NCBI GenBank assembly: GCA_008360955.1
Contig: LUCM01001928.1
Coordinates: forward strand, 1 to 64,000
Length of the DNA: 64,000 bases
Source of the DNA: Fasciolopsis buskii
Lineage: Eukaryota; Platyhelminthes; Trematoda; Plagiorchiida; Fasciolidae
Direction: 5' to 3'
In this document: in pieces, positions 36,540 to 47,726 of the stretch
Numbering within the stretch: the first letter of the stretch is position 1
How the letters are laid out: each line of letters begins with the position of its first letter
The notes under the pieces: generated by a model
Told to the model about the DNA's origin: nothing
The model's input: only the letters and a program-made list of their open reading frames with translations
Databases searched by the model: none
Program-made: the position numbers and the translations under genes

Positions 36540-36960
36540 TTCGAGTTTGGGGTTGGTAGGAGGTTCAACCACGTGACAGATTTATTGCTGGTAACAAGCA
36601 TCCACAGATCCAGAAAATGATATTATTTAAACAGAACGTTACGTTTGCCGAGGCTGGTCCAATTTATCAGCAACCGGATGATGTTTCTAAAATCATTGGC
36701 AAGCGTTCCGTCGTTCATTTACAAAAGATTGATCCTAATTCATCGAGCATTCCCCGCAGAAGGAATCCGAAGTCGACGACTGACAAAATCTCAAAACCCA
36801 CGACCAAGTCGTTGAATCAATCACACATACGGCGAACTTTATTTTCGCTGCACACAACCACGTCCAAAAATAAAAGCTGCCGGATCCGTGTTCACACTGG
36901 AACTTTCGGCCAAATCTAGTCAGTTCTAGCAAGAAAATGCACCAGCATCAACTTATTGGT
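36540..36960 (+). pseudogene. gag fragment of a second CsRn1-like gypsy element
   Basis: DRFIAGNKHPQIQKMILFKQ and NVTFAEAGPIYQQPDDVSKI parallel the gag segment at 28.65-28.77 kb (LIADVNHPDI, LTFAEAGAICDQSDDVSDVS). The following Lys/Ser-rich stretch ends in a vague Cys-poor remnant of the knuckle near 36880. Nothing of pol follows, so it is a short relic. Confidence 0.65.
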
Positions 36961-37199
36961 GATATTCGCAATTGCGAACTCTTCATTCATTATCCTGTTA
37001 CATGTACCCGTTCTTTTGTTATCTGATTGTCTCCATCGCTAACTCCAGCGGCTTCAGTTGGTCGCCTTGATTGAAGTTCAATTGCACCGCGCTTGCTCGA
37101 ACAAAAAACGATCAAATGGCCTCTGGCCGATCTGCACAGCTGTTCCTTCATGTTATACTTAAGCAACTTATGTAAGTCTCCACGGGTGAAAATTCATTA

Positions 37200-37362
37200 T
37201 TGAATTATTCGCCATATAATATCAACGCCCAACGCCCCATTAAGAAACCTTGGAACTACTGTACGGCTGTTTCGTCCATCTTGGGAATCATCAGCAGTGC
37301 ATACCAACCACGCCCGAACTACGACGCGAACCCGGGACGAACGGTTGTTAGGTTACAGGGTG
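37200..37362 (-). repeat. SINE-like copy with hammerhead core (copy S2)
   Basis: Minus strand: a B-box-like CGGGTTCGCGTC near 37335-37324, GGTTGGTATGCACTG, then the ribozyme, then AGTTCCAAGGTTTC and GGGCGTTGATATTATATGG. It matches copies S1, S3 and S4. It lies head to head with S3, 41 bp apart. Confidence 0.75.
37251..37306 (-). ncRNA. hammerhead ribozyme, both catalytic boxes intact
   Basis: Box 1 CTGATGA is at 37294-37288. Stem II is TCC/GGA around the loop CAAGAT. Box 2 GAAA is at 37273-37270. Stem III is AC/GT with loop AGCC, and the cleavage site is GTA with A 37262 as the scissile base (NUH rule satisfied). Stem I is four pairs, ACTG/CAGT, then an internal loop and a possible TTGG/CCAA extension. 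This is the best-preserved hammerhead in the window. SM-alpha of schistosomes is the known parallel: a pol III-type SINE-like repeat with a self-cleaving hammerhead. Confidence 0.7.
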
Positions 37363-37403
37363 CGCCTTTAATGGTTTGCTGATCTTCACCAAAGGATGTT
37401 TAA

Positions 37404-37575
37404 TTATCCCGGTGGCGTAATGGCTGGGACGTCCGACTGAGAATCGTTCGTCCCGGGTTCGTGTCTCAGTTCAGGCACCGTGGATATGCGCTGATGATGA
37501 TTCCTGAAAAGGATGAAACAGATGTACAGTGCTACCATGGTGTCGTAATGATGAGTTGAGCATTAATATCACATG
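37404..37575 (+). repeat. SINE-like copy with tRNA-like promoter and mutated hammerhead (copy S3)
   Basis: An A box TGGCGTAATGG at 37413-37423 and a B box GGTTCGTGTCT at 37456-37466, with typical spacing for an internal pol III promoter, precede GTGGATATGCGCTG and the ribozyme. Box 1 aligns as ATGATGA (first C replaced by A). Stem II TCC/GGA encloses TGAAAA. Box 2 GAAA (37515-37518) and the GTA site are kept. Stem I GCGCTG/CAGTGC has six pairs. The first-position change should disable cleavage. Confidence 0.75.
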
Positions 37576-37974
37576 GTAAAGAACCTCATGATAACAAAAC
37601 TTGTTAGCTGATTGCTCCCGTCTCTTGGGTTCATTGTCTATTCTTTGCTCTTCATTTGAAGCGCCGCCCCCGTTTGCCGCTAAACGCGTCACGAAAATCA
37701 GACCGCCTTCTCTTTGTTCCAGAGTGAAGGCAGATGGTTAGTCCGCCCCTCCCTGTTTTCCGGCTTGTAGCCGATGCGACCCTTGGCCCGCGTCTCATCC
37801 ACCTGAGTATAAACGGGACTGTCGTATAATAGTAATTCGACTCCACCGTCGCATGTCTGATCACGACTCAAAATATTTGGCCTGCGATTGTGGCACCAAT
37901 TCGTAGCCGCATCTCACAACATTAAAACGGACTGAAGTGTTACCAAGGCGCAAGTGATTAAAGCCATCAGCATA

Positions 37975-38314
37975 ATCATAATCATCACCATCATCATCAT
38001 CGTCGTCGTCATCTTTCAGAGCTGAACAGCAGGGCAGGCCCCACTGATTGCTGCCTTTCTGTTAGGCTTGCAACATTGCGGCGAGACTAAACGTGCAAGG
38101 TGGATAGAGAGGACCTACAAGGGAGGTAAGAAAACGCCGCAGTACTCAAAACCACCGTATATGGTCTAATCGTGCAAACGCATTTTTTCGATCATTCTGA
38201 TTCGACAGAAAACGATATCACGATCACCACTACTCATGGTTCGCTGCTATGTCCTTCATTGCCTACAGCCAACTGATTTACGGATCTTCTTGACTCCAAC
38301 CACGGTGCCGTGAA

Positions 38315-38383
<69 letters not shown>

Positions 38384-38510
38384 AATTGACAGTACGTTTT
38401 CTCATTACATGAGTCCATGTCGTCTGTTGATCTCTGCGTCGCTTCTTCCACTTCGTGGGAAGACCTGAAAATAGGGAGCGTTACGAAATATCTGACCCAA
38501 TCGATAAAAT
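37975..38510 (-). mobile_element. RTE-like 3' end interrupted by (TA)n
   Basis: Minus strand: KWKKRRRDQQTTWTHVMRKR near 38440, then a (TA)31 tract, then HRGWSQEDP, MKDIAANHE and FLSNQND, which match the GWGPKDP...LSNQND region of other copies. The 3' UTR and a GACGACGACGATGATGATG tail near 38013-37985 follow. It is 5'-truncated. Confidence 0.8.
38316..38377. repeat. (TA)n microsatellite inside RTE copy
   Basis: About 31 uninterrupted TA units lie between two coding blocks of the RTE tail. Confidence 0.97.
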
Positions 38511-38544
38511 TTACTGATTGACTCATCATGTGATGTCAACCTAC

Positions 38545-38703
38545 AGCTCATCACCAAGACACCATGGGAGCAGTGCACGGCTGTTTCATCCTTGTTAGGA
38601 ATCATCAGTCATCTACATCCACCACTCCCAAGCTGAGAGATGAACTTGTAACGAATTACTTTTGAATCGAACGTCTTACCCATTACGCTACTGGTCAGCC
38701 CCT
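38545..38703 (-). repeat. SINE-like copy with hammerhead boxes (copy S4)
   Basis: Minus strand: A box TAGCGTAATGG near 38691-38681, a decayed B box AAGTTCATCTC near 38647-38637, GGTGGATGTAGATGA, then the ribozyme: CTGATGA at 38608-38602, stem II TCC/GGA with loop TAACAA, GAAA at 38587-38584, and AC-AGCC-GT stem III. The base at the cleavage position (38576) reads G, so the GTG site breaks the NUH rule, and stem I pairing is lost. The sequence continues CTCCCATGGTGTC as in S3. Confidence 0.75.
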
Positions 38704-40439
38704 GAAAGGCTTTATTTAACACGGCTACGGACCACAATCGATCTCCCACCACTAACAATCACTGGAAGCCCATTTCCTTTGATCATTTATTTTTCTACTC
38801 GTTTTTTCGATTCATTTGCCAGCACGAATTAACCCCCAGATGTGGATCGCAAGGAGGTTACTTTGTCAGACCTCTACTCATTGATCTTCCAGACACGATT
38901 GAATCTTGGGCGTGATACAAGCCATCCTATGCAACTCGCTGGGTCACGGAGGCGCACAAGCCGCCATACCACTTTAAGTACATCTGGTGGCTGGCATTCA
39001 GAAAAAACACTGTTAAGCAATCAAAAGAGGTTGCTTTATTTGGTCCGCTCCAGCGGGTTCACCTCAGTGTATCGAACGAAACTGTGAAAGCAGGCTTCTT
39101 GGATCAGATCGGAAAATGACAGAAAATAAGTAGTTAGGAATCCAGAAGGTTGTTAAAATTGCTGGTGACAAATGTGATGCTCAAGTGAACTCGACTGAAG
39201 CGAAGAATGTCTTTTTTGTCTTTTGACATTATTTTTCAGGAATGGTGTTCAGGTCACCTGTGGAAGTTGCCCAGCAGTGAAAGGTTTCAAAATTGCAGCC
39301 TTTATGCCAAAAATATCATGATACCGACGACTTGACCACAGCCGTCAGTGTGCTTGGCGTTCCCTCCATTGGGTAAACCGAAGTTATTTTAAAAGAAATG
39401 GTGCCGTGTACCTCGAGAAAGAATGAGGGGCAGCTTCAGGTGTGGAAAATAAAAGATGAACATCTTACCAATAAAACGGATGTTCCAACCGCTTATGCAG
39501 AAGCAAAACTGGTTTGCTTTCGGCTAAGAGCGAAAATGCCTTCTTTTGGAAGAGTACCTTTGAAAGTCACTTCGGTGTCATTGTTTGATTACAAGTAATG
39601 TCAATAAAATGTCTCCCTTCAGTTAAATACTGGATTCCTTTGAATCTCATTGTGCACTCGTGTACGTGCTTATGACGACTGGTATCGTTATTTGGGCTAG
39701 TTCCTCCCAGTGCCACATACTTATGAGTCATCTCGACTGACTCATCTCCAGTTGATGCCTGTCACAATTTTACTTTGCCGTTCTACCAACATGTACCGTG
39801 TACTGAGGGTCGTTGTGATTCACCAAGTTACATGTTCATCTGTGCAGTCTTGGATGCAACGCTGTTTGAACCGGTAACCGGAACATCACAGTACTTCAGA
39901 AACAAAAGGCAGCTTACTAACTCGCATGGATTACTAAGTCAAACCAATAGTCTTCCAAAACAATAATGGGTAGCGTATCCAGCGAGAACACGGCCAAGAC
40001 AGACTCTCTTCCGTGGCCGGCTAGTGCTCCTAATTCGAGTACATATATAAACAGGTGTGTTGATTATGATAGTGAGAAATTTTCTCAAGTTTCGGAGCTT
40101 GCTAACGAAACGACAAAAGCACAAAACTATATTATATGTGACATTCCCTGAAGGATTGGTAGAGAGCATATCGTGAATAGCCGAAGCCAGTGGAGGAATT
40201 GGATGATGTTGGTGTATATTACATTGAATTTTGTGACAGTCCGGTAACGTTCGCGTTTCCTTTCACTACGATTCACATAATCATACTGCGAACGGGTAAG
40301 ATTGTGATCAACAGTTCCGTTCAGCCGAGTTGTTATATCTGCCAGTCTTGCAAGAACGTGCTCTGATTTTTATTTCCTCCTGGAAACGTCGAATAACAAT
40401 GAGAAAAAAAATCTAAGGATTGTAAGCTAGAGGGACTGT
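38704..40439. other. no recognisable gene
   Basis: Frames at 39398-39598 (VPTAYAEAKLVCFRLR) and 39775-40151 (RCDSPSYMFICAVLDATLF; SENTAKTDSLPWPASAPNSS) are open, but without splice-site support or known motifs. Confidence 0.4.
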
Positions 40440-40640
40440 AGAGATGTGGGATTATTTCAAGTGCAATAACGCCAGTGACTGAGACGTCGAATCTCATCTC
40501 CCAAAGTGTCCAGTCACCGTGCTTGGAGGTCTCACGGATTCCCACTCATCCAGGCAGTTCAATGGTTAAGGTTTTCACACATCTTCGCCATGCCTTGGCC
40601 TGAGCGTGTTGACTCATCTTCCGATTATTACCAGCTACGG
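40440..40640 (-). pseudogene. probable RTE C-terminal tail relic
   Basis: Minus strand: KMCENLNH (compare KNLNHWTVPCG in the 62.5 kb copy) and RDLQA, followed after frame changes by LDTLGDEIRRLSHWRYCT, which matches the W-LETLGDM...WRSC end of RTE C-termini. It is short and heavily decayed. Confidence 0.5.
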
Positions 40641-42759
40641 AGAACCGACAGAGTCAATCTGTACTCATGCATAGCACATGTCTCAACCACCTTAATCGAT
40701 TCAAAGGATCGTTAAATTGTGTTCAAGACAAAGTTATGCTTCTCTCATGTATTGGACAGTACCTCCACTCCATTGTCCGGGAATGTTCGGATTAACAAAA
40801 TATTACGCCACAGGAAAATCAGACCACATCCGAACTGCTTTGAAAGTTCCGGTCTTAAAAAGCACCCTTTTTTCCCTGTGTTCTGATTCCGTTTTTGTGA
40901 CAAATTAACTGAAGCGTTAAAAAAATCGACCTTCTCAACATTCTGAAAGATTTAGTAATAAATTATTTTCTCACAATATGCGCACCAAAACGCTCCCGTG
41001 AGAAGCACATGTGTGCAAGACTGTAACACAAGGTTCGTTCATCGCACCACCACGGGGAGTCAAGGCATTAGCTGTCGTAGTTGCTAGGACAAAGGCCTAG
41101 CTGAACTGGCACGGTCATAAGATTTCGTTTTACCAATATCTTGGACGTTGGAACCAAGGTCGACTGGATCTTTTGCGATGTAATCCGTGTATCCTAGTCT
41201 CTATGGTCCTGGCTGTTGGCGTCTGAACTTGGAAAATGCAACAACTAGCATCCACAAACAGAAATTTGGTTGATTAGATCAGATGCAAATGTTTGGCCTT
41301 AAATGAGATAAACTAATACGATTCAAGTACACCAAATAACCAACAGTCTCGATAAATCAAACTTGTGTGAGACGCAGAATACATCAGTAAAGCAGATATC
41401 AAGGCAAATCTCGATTCGAAAAGGAAGCTGGGTGATTTTGTGCAGCTTTGGAAATAGAATGGTCCAGGTCGCTTTCTTCTTGTTGCGCAGTTTCGGATTC
41501 GGTTAAGAGTACTGGACGGAATTTAAGAGCTCTCTCTTGACTTCATTTTCCTTGTTGAACACAAATACGATTTTTACGCAAACCTGGAAATTCGCAATAC
41601 AAATTCCTATCTGTGTGAAGAGAATGCACTAGTGACCTTGAGATGCTTCGAGGTTATATACACCATAGTCATTGGGATAAGGCCATCAAAACTGGCCACT
41701 TTCGTCCGCTGTCCTGAAGGGTTTATTCAAATTGCTATCATGTCCACGCAGAATGTCGTACACAAAGAAAAGTTAACGCGGACATGGAAAATTTTCCAGT
41801 TAACAACTTCAAGGAGTTTTATAATTCACATATATTGAATGAGTATTGATTATCGTCAAAATTGACCATTCGGCAGTGTCGACCTTAGGCGAAAGTTTTG
41901 CCAATCATGTTCGGTGTCATCCTATAGTTTCTATGACACGTACATTGTGCCTTCAATTAAGAACACTGGGTCGACAGCCGCGTCCAGACGACCCTAAATT
42001 TGAATAAAAATTAAATGATATTTCTGTTTTCTACTTCGCTTCTGTGAAACTTCCCGACAATCAGTTCTGTGGAATTCCAGCAAACGTGGTTGAAATGTGA
42101 CAGCCAACTGATCTTCCTAGAATGCACAGATCTTTTCCAGAGGTAGAAGCTTGTACGGACGCTTCTGTAGTAATTCAGAAGAAAGGAAATACTTCACAGA
42201 AGCCATTTTGGTGCTATTCGAAAGTACAAAACGAATTCGTTTCAGAGACGTCAAACTAAACCTTGTGAAATGGAACATAGTTAAGGAAGACACCTAAGAT
42301 TTAAAGGGCGAGTAGCATCTCGAACTTCCAGTGGAATATGTAGTTACGTGTACATACATAACTACTCTCGCAAATTGACAAGCACCACAGGGTTCTAAAA
42401 TATAGGAGCAGCAATGACTTTGAATTGTTGGTGTTGGTCATGATTGATGGTTTCCCGATCGTGATCCGCAGGCCTTGGGTTTCCATCGCAAACGTTTCAA
42501 CACCAGTCAAGGCGACACAGTCACTGCGCAGGTACAGTTATCCGCAGTATTCCACATTAATCGGACCATATCCTTAGGTTTCAGTTTGACCATAAGTGAC
42601 CTTCCATACTTCGGTCTGGGATATTCGTTCCGCTGGTCTTTAGGCTGTTTTATCCATTTTGATTATACGGACATTCTGTCATTTGATGTTGTACATGTCC
42701 ATTTTGCCCAGTGTTCTTTTCGGTTGACTTGTTTTCATTATTTGGACCGCTCAGTCCTC
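40641..42759. other. no recognisable gene
   Basis: Nothing is supported as coding. About 41068-41110 resembles 32300-32335 (GTTGCTAGGACAA), an unclassified old repeat. Confidence 0.4.
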
Positions 42760-44540
42760 ATTAACTTGTGGACGTGACCTAGCTAAATATGTCTATTGAT
42801 CCGGTTATCTGAAGACAGCCAGGATTCCAGATACTTCCTTGAACGTCTCTTATTTGCCTGATCCAGAATTTGAGCTTTACCTAAGTTGAAAATACATCTT
42901 TCTTGATCTCCATGGATAGAAGTAGCAGAAAAATGATCATGTCTGTTTTTGGCCAGTTAGTGTTAGCACATTCTTCCGGAAAACGTTTTGTCGGTTGGAC
43001 CGCGATACATTTTGTCAAACTCTACCTATTTGACTCTTTAAATGACATTTGTTTTACCTTCGATTTTGAGTTATTCTTTTGATCCTGAAGTGAATTCTCT
43101 CCTGATTTTAGACGGCTGATGTACGACCCTAAAGCCAAGAGGCTTTAAGTATCTTGCAGTTTTTTTGATGCTTTGATATATGATAGAACGATCCTCAGGT
43201 CAGGCAGAATGTTCTTCGTGTCGTTCCACTGTTCGCTCCACGAATGAAGTTTTTCAGGAGATCCATTGAGGTAGATTATTTTGAGAAGATACTACTTTTG
43301 ATTTCTTAGCTCCATTGATTTGGAAATGTGTTTTAGGTCTGCTGAATAGAGTATGGATGCGCATAATCTCCTGTGATTCTCCGGGTGATTGTTGTGGACG
43401 CTTAATGTATAACCTGCAGGTGTTTGGTTTCGATACAGCAGCGTCTCGAGTATATCGTTGGCAGTTTATTGTACTGAAAATTCCAGAACAGTCAAGTTTT
43501 TATCCATCTCAGTAGCCATGACAAACGTCTTTAAGGGTGCCGTTGATGGCTGGGTGTATCCAAGCGCATGATAATTACAAATGTGTCTTCTACATATCTG
43601 ACCTGTAGTTTTGGTTGAACCATTGGAGGTAAAATGTTCTCCAACACTTGTGTCACAACTTCCCCCAGAAACCTGGGTATAGGTGATTCCATTGACGTTC
43701 TTTTTATTTACCAGTATACAAGCGCATAGACAGATCAATCCGTTCGCACGTCGCTGCTTTTCCCAAAGCTTCGTCCGGCTGACGTTTTTGGAAAAGATCT
43801 TTCATTGCATCCCTTGATAGATCCAAGTGGCCTGAAGTAAAAAGGACGGTGACATCAAACAACATCATCGGTTCATCTTCCTCTCTAGTGATATTTTTCA
43901 ATTTTTCCGAGAACTTTTCGGCGTTGGTTATGTATTATCCTGAACCACTGGTCGACGGTTACGGACGTCTTTATAATTGTTTGGCCAAGTTGCAAGCTGG
44001 AATTCCCGTTGTGGAGACAGCCGATCTCAGGGAATTGTCTTATGTGCATACATTCAACAGCTTGTAGAGTCCCGTAGTGTTTGAGGCCTCAAACTGTCAG
44101 CTCTTGCGTATGCGGAGACATTTAAAAGCCTTTTATTGACCTTCTCCACTTTTGCTGTTGGGTGGGCGCTGAGCAAGCAGTAGGTGGCTGTGTAGCTCAA
44201 AAACCGCTTGCTTTCTCAGTGTAATTGCCTTTTATCTGGAAGAACCGTTATCCACTTCCTATCGACTGCCAGAATTACGATGTTTTCGTCTTTCTTACTC
44301 ATCCGTATTTCTTTGTGTTGTGAACTTGTGAGCGTTTTGAATGGTATTATGATGAGTATTTCCGTACCTGTGATGCGTCTTAATTCGGATTTCGTTTTTT
44401 CGAAGGAACTCCGATGATTCATGTGTTTTCCAGTTGGGCTAGATAGTCTTTCGTTGTGGTGTTCCCAGGTTGAAGCTGATCCATTTTCGTGAGCATTCCG
44501 CTGCTCAAATTCTAGTATATGCGATCCCTCTAGTTTCTTA
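42760..44540 (-). mobile_element. Penelope-like element, RT plus GIY-YIG remnants
   Basis: Minus strand in order: KKDENIVILAVDRKW (the S-I-V-I-x-x-A-D-K-G block) near 44300; HPTAKVEKVNKRLL near 44150; PLQLGQTII-like sequence near 44010; MMLFDVTVLFTSGHLDLSRD near 43860; KAATCERIDLSMRLYTGK; SPIPRFLGEVVTQVLENILP; QPKLQVRYVEDTFVII near 43590 (RYVDD changed to RYVED); SYIKASKKLQDT and LGFRVVHQPSK near 43170-43100; the endonuclease relic KMYRGPTDKTF near 42990 (the GIY-YIG YIG-Q-T motif reads YRGPT); and KRRSRKYLESWLSSDNRINR near 42800. All key segments are present but riddled with stops and shifts. Confidence 0.85.
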
Positions 44541-47500
44541 CCTGAGGCTCACCGTTTCCCTTTTTTAACAAATATTGACTTCACGTTGGAAGACTCCTTC
44601 GAATTTTGCAATAGTGTTCTCACTAAATGTCTGTTTACTTGAGCGTTTTCGCTCTCTCGCTGCGTTTCATTACCTGTTCAGAAGCCTGGAAACATCCGTA
44701 ATCAGCATGCATACCATACTTCCACCGTTCTGTCTGTAGGTAGTTGATCGACTGTCACGAGTTAACAACTCTCGGAAAAATGTTTATTCTCAAACGATCA
44801 CGGTAGAAAACTGCTGAGGGACTAAAACTTGTCGAGAGGCTAACAAATCCCAGCGGGAAACAGATTTGAGCGTCGAACGGCCCAGAGAACTGTCAGCGAC
44901 TGTGAAAATTGGTGTTGGAAATGGCTTATCACGTGACGGTGGATGCCGAATCAGTTAAATGAATTAGACGTCAGGTTTATGATCCCCAGTAAGACAAAAC
45001 ACGTTTTTGTCAAGCTGTTCTGATTTGTGAAGGATCCAACTCTACGTGAATGAATTGTTGACTGGGTCAAAGATTGATCTCAATAGTTAACTTGTTCCCC
45101 ATTTGGCCACTCTTCGTGCAAGCCAAAAGTGAGTTTAACTATGCACACATCATTTTTCCTCCGGTGTCAGTTGGTTATTTTTTTTCCTTCATCTCTTGCC
45201 TCCGTTAGTGATGATTAAAATAAGGTAACTTATTTTTTACGGCAATTGGAACTTGGCCCACCGGGAAAGCTGGCCAACTGCAGTGGACTTCAAACACATG
45301 TCGCCCTCTCTCAAGCTTCAATACCACGTTATCGACCGCCTGGACAGTTCTGTTAAGGCTTTATGCTTGTACGGAACGAAAATCGCCGAGTTTAATGCAT
45401 GAGAAGGTATTTTTCGTTCCATTGTCGGAATGGTGGTGAGTAGGAAATACTTACGAGCCTAGATTATGGGCTGAAGCTTTCGCACGTCGCGTTCAAGCGA
45501 AATCACGTGAGCCCAATGTACCTGGCCATTTCTATGGCCCAGTTTCTTGACTGGGTCACACGCGAAGAAAGCTTGAGCCTAGTCCTGAAAATCACGCGTG
45601 GGGGAGCTCATGGCCACGGCAGACTATCGTGTGATCTTATGGCTGTTGCGTTAAAGTGTTGGTTCGGCCGGCAGGTCTCGCTGTCACCTGATCATGCACG
45701 CGCACGTGACCACCCATCTGGCGTGACGAAGCTGCTTGGTCGAGTGAAGGACCGGTGTTTACGGCACGTGCATCTAGAAGACTAGTGTGGAGGCGGAAGA
45801 CTTAACCACCCAATATCCCATGTGGTTTGCAGTCTTGTCACCGATACAAGTCAAAAGTCTTGAGTTTCGAACTATTACCTCTTCTAATGTGGCGCACAAA
45901 ATGGTATCGTGATCCCCGTGTCTCCACTCATGTTCTGAGGCACTCAAGCGCGTTGCACGATGAAACTTTGTGTACTGGTGGTTCGTTCTATGGCCATCAA
46001 CATCTCACCTGGTCTCTCACGCAACCGTGCCTAGTGTTTCACCGATGTGATTTTTCAAGCGGTTTTGGGGATCACTTCTGTAAGACTGTGTGGGCCATTA
46101 TGGCCAGCAAAATGCCTCCGGTCCAACCCTAATTTCACGACTGTCAATGCACCACCATACCTGGAATTAGAAATCTCAGTGTAATGGTAACTGAAACTAA
46201 TTATCATGAAGTTCAGACAGATGAGATTGGTGTGTAGGTCGCAAGCCTCCTATCACCAGCCGAGGTGACATCGTCACTAGGCGAATATCAACGCCAACGG
46301 GTGGTGAAATGTGCGCGATCAACAGGTCTAGCTTAGTGAACAGAATCCTAAGATAACCAATAACCTGAACTGCGGCCAACTCAAATCCCCAAAATCGCTG
46401 GAAAGTGAATTCATTAGTGGGATCACTTAGCGCACGGAATGGAAAATTAACAAGGACTTGTTTTCCCCGCAGACACTGTTTCAGTAAAGGGCAATGCCTC
46501 TGACCCACTGTGGCCCATGATAAAGCCAGCATCCTTACATCACCAGTAATCATTTTGGTTTTATTAGACAGGTCCTCTCCAATTAGTCCAGTGGGCTTAT
46601 TTCGCTGACAGTGCTGACAGTTTCTCTGCCTCTGTAAGCTAGCAACGGCACGCACTTCACTACTCGTCTACACTCCACATACCACTGTCCTGGAAATGCG
46701 CCATAATATTCAGGCCACGTGATCAACGTGGCCACAGTAATTTTTGAAATTTAAATGTGCCCGTGTTGTTCAAATGTGCATCAGTGGTATCGCGGATCCC
46801 ATTGGCAAACCATGGAATTCATCGACCGGGATATCCGTTCCCTATATATTAGTCGTTTGCGTGAACAATTTCTGACGGGAAACGTCTTTGTTCTAGTTAG
46901 GTTCAGGTAAGTTTGGTATGGCAACTTACGTCATCGCACGCCGAATACTATCTTCCTAAGATTTTAAGAGTAACTGGGTGTTTTTAATTTTGGATTTCTT
47001 CACTAAATCAACAAGTGGATAGAACAACATCGCACGTGCGTGAAGTGTTGCTTAAAGCACTCTACGAATTGTTAAAGAAAGTGATGCAGTGAGATTTGGT
47101 GATGAAAAAAATTTAAAAATGATAATAATGGAATAATCACAAACAACGCATTCAGTCGGCGCGGACTGCTTTGAAAATCTGTCACTACCAAGTGATGAAG
47201 AACTGCTGTGTTTCATTCTGTAAAACAGCCTGCATCTTCCGGACATATTATGGATCAATTCTCCATGATACTTGTTCCGTAATTCCTGCGAATGACAGAT
47301 TTCAAATTTGTGCCGAAGACAGACGATCTTCACCATAAACCAGCCTGTCAACCGGACTGGGCTGTTCAGTATTTCGAAATTACGAGAAACACGAACGAAA
47401 TGGGCGTATCCCGCTGACTGAACGTGTTTGAAGAAGCAATGTCAATTTGCGAACCAGAAGGATTGAGACACAGGTTCGTGAGGTGTTTGTTTGCCTCTCA

Positions 47501-47680
47501 TTGTCGTCTAGTAGTAGCCTTTGCTTACCGTGTAATGGTAGCTTACAGTTTAAGATAGTTTAGTGTTTTAGTTATTAGGCACCGACTAACAAAGATCAAA
47601 ATGATTTTGGAAGATTTTAATTGGCCTACGTGCACGTCGCCTGACACAGTTCGACAGACCTTCGACATCGCCTCCAGCAA
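44541..47680. other. no recognisable gene
   Basis: A relatively CpG-rich stretch lies at 45480-45790. A 152-codon minus-strand frame at 46197-46655 (HCQRNKPTGLIGEDLSNKTK) has no recognisable domain and no splice-site support. Confidence 0.4.
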
Positions 47681-47726
47681 CATCATCATCATCGTCATCA
47701 TCATCGTCGTCATCATCATCATCGTT
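47681..47726. repeat. (ATC/GTC)n trinucleotide tail of RTE copy
   Basis: This is a run of CATCAT/CGTCAT triplets at the 3' end of the minus-strand RTE copy. Confidence 0.95.

Noticed and set aside
37404..37475. Possible tRNA gene
   Set aside because: A and B boxes are present but no cloverleaf or anticodon stem can be drawn, and the sequence continues into the SINE/hammerhead body.
46197..46655. 152-codon minus-strand frame
   Set aside because: No recognisable domain, no splice sites at sensible places; length alone is not sufficient in this composition.
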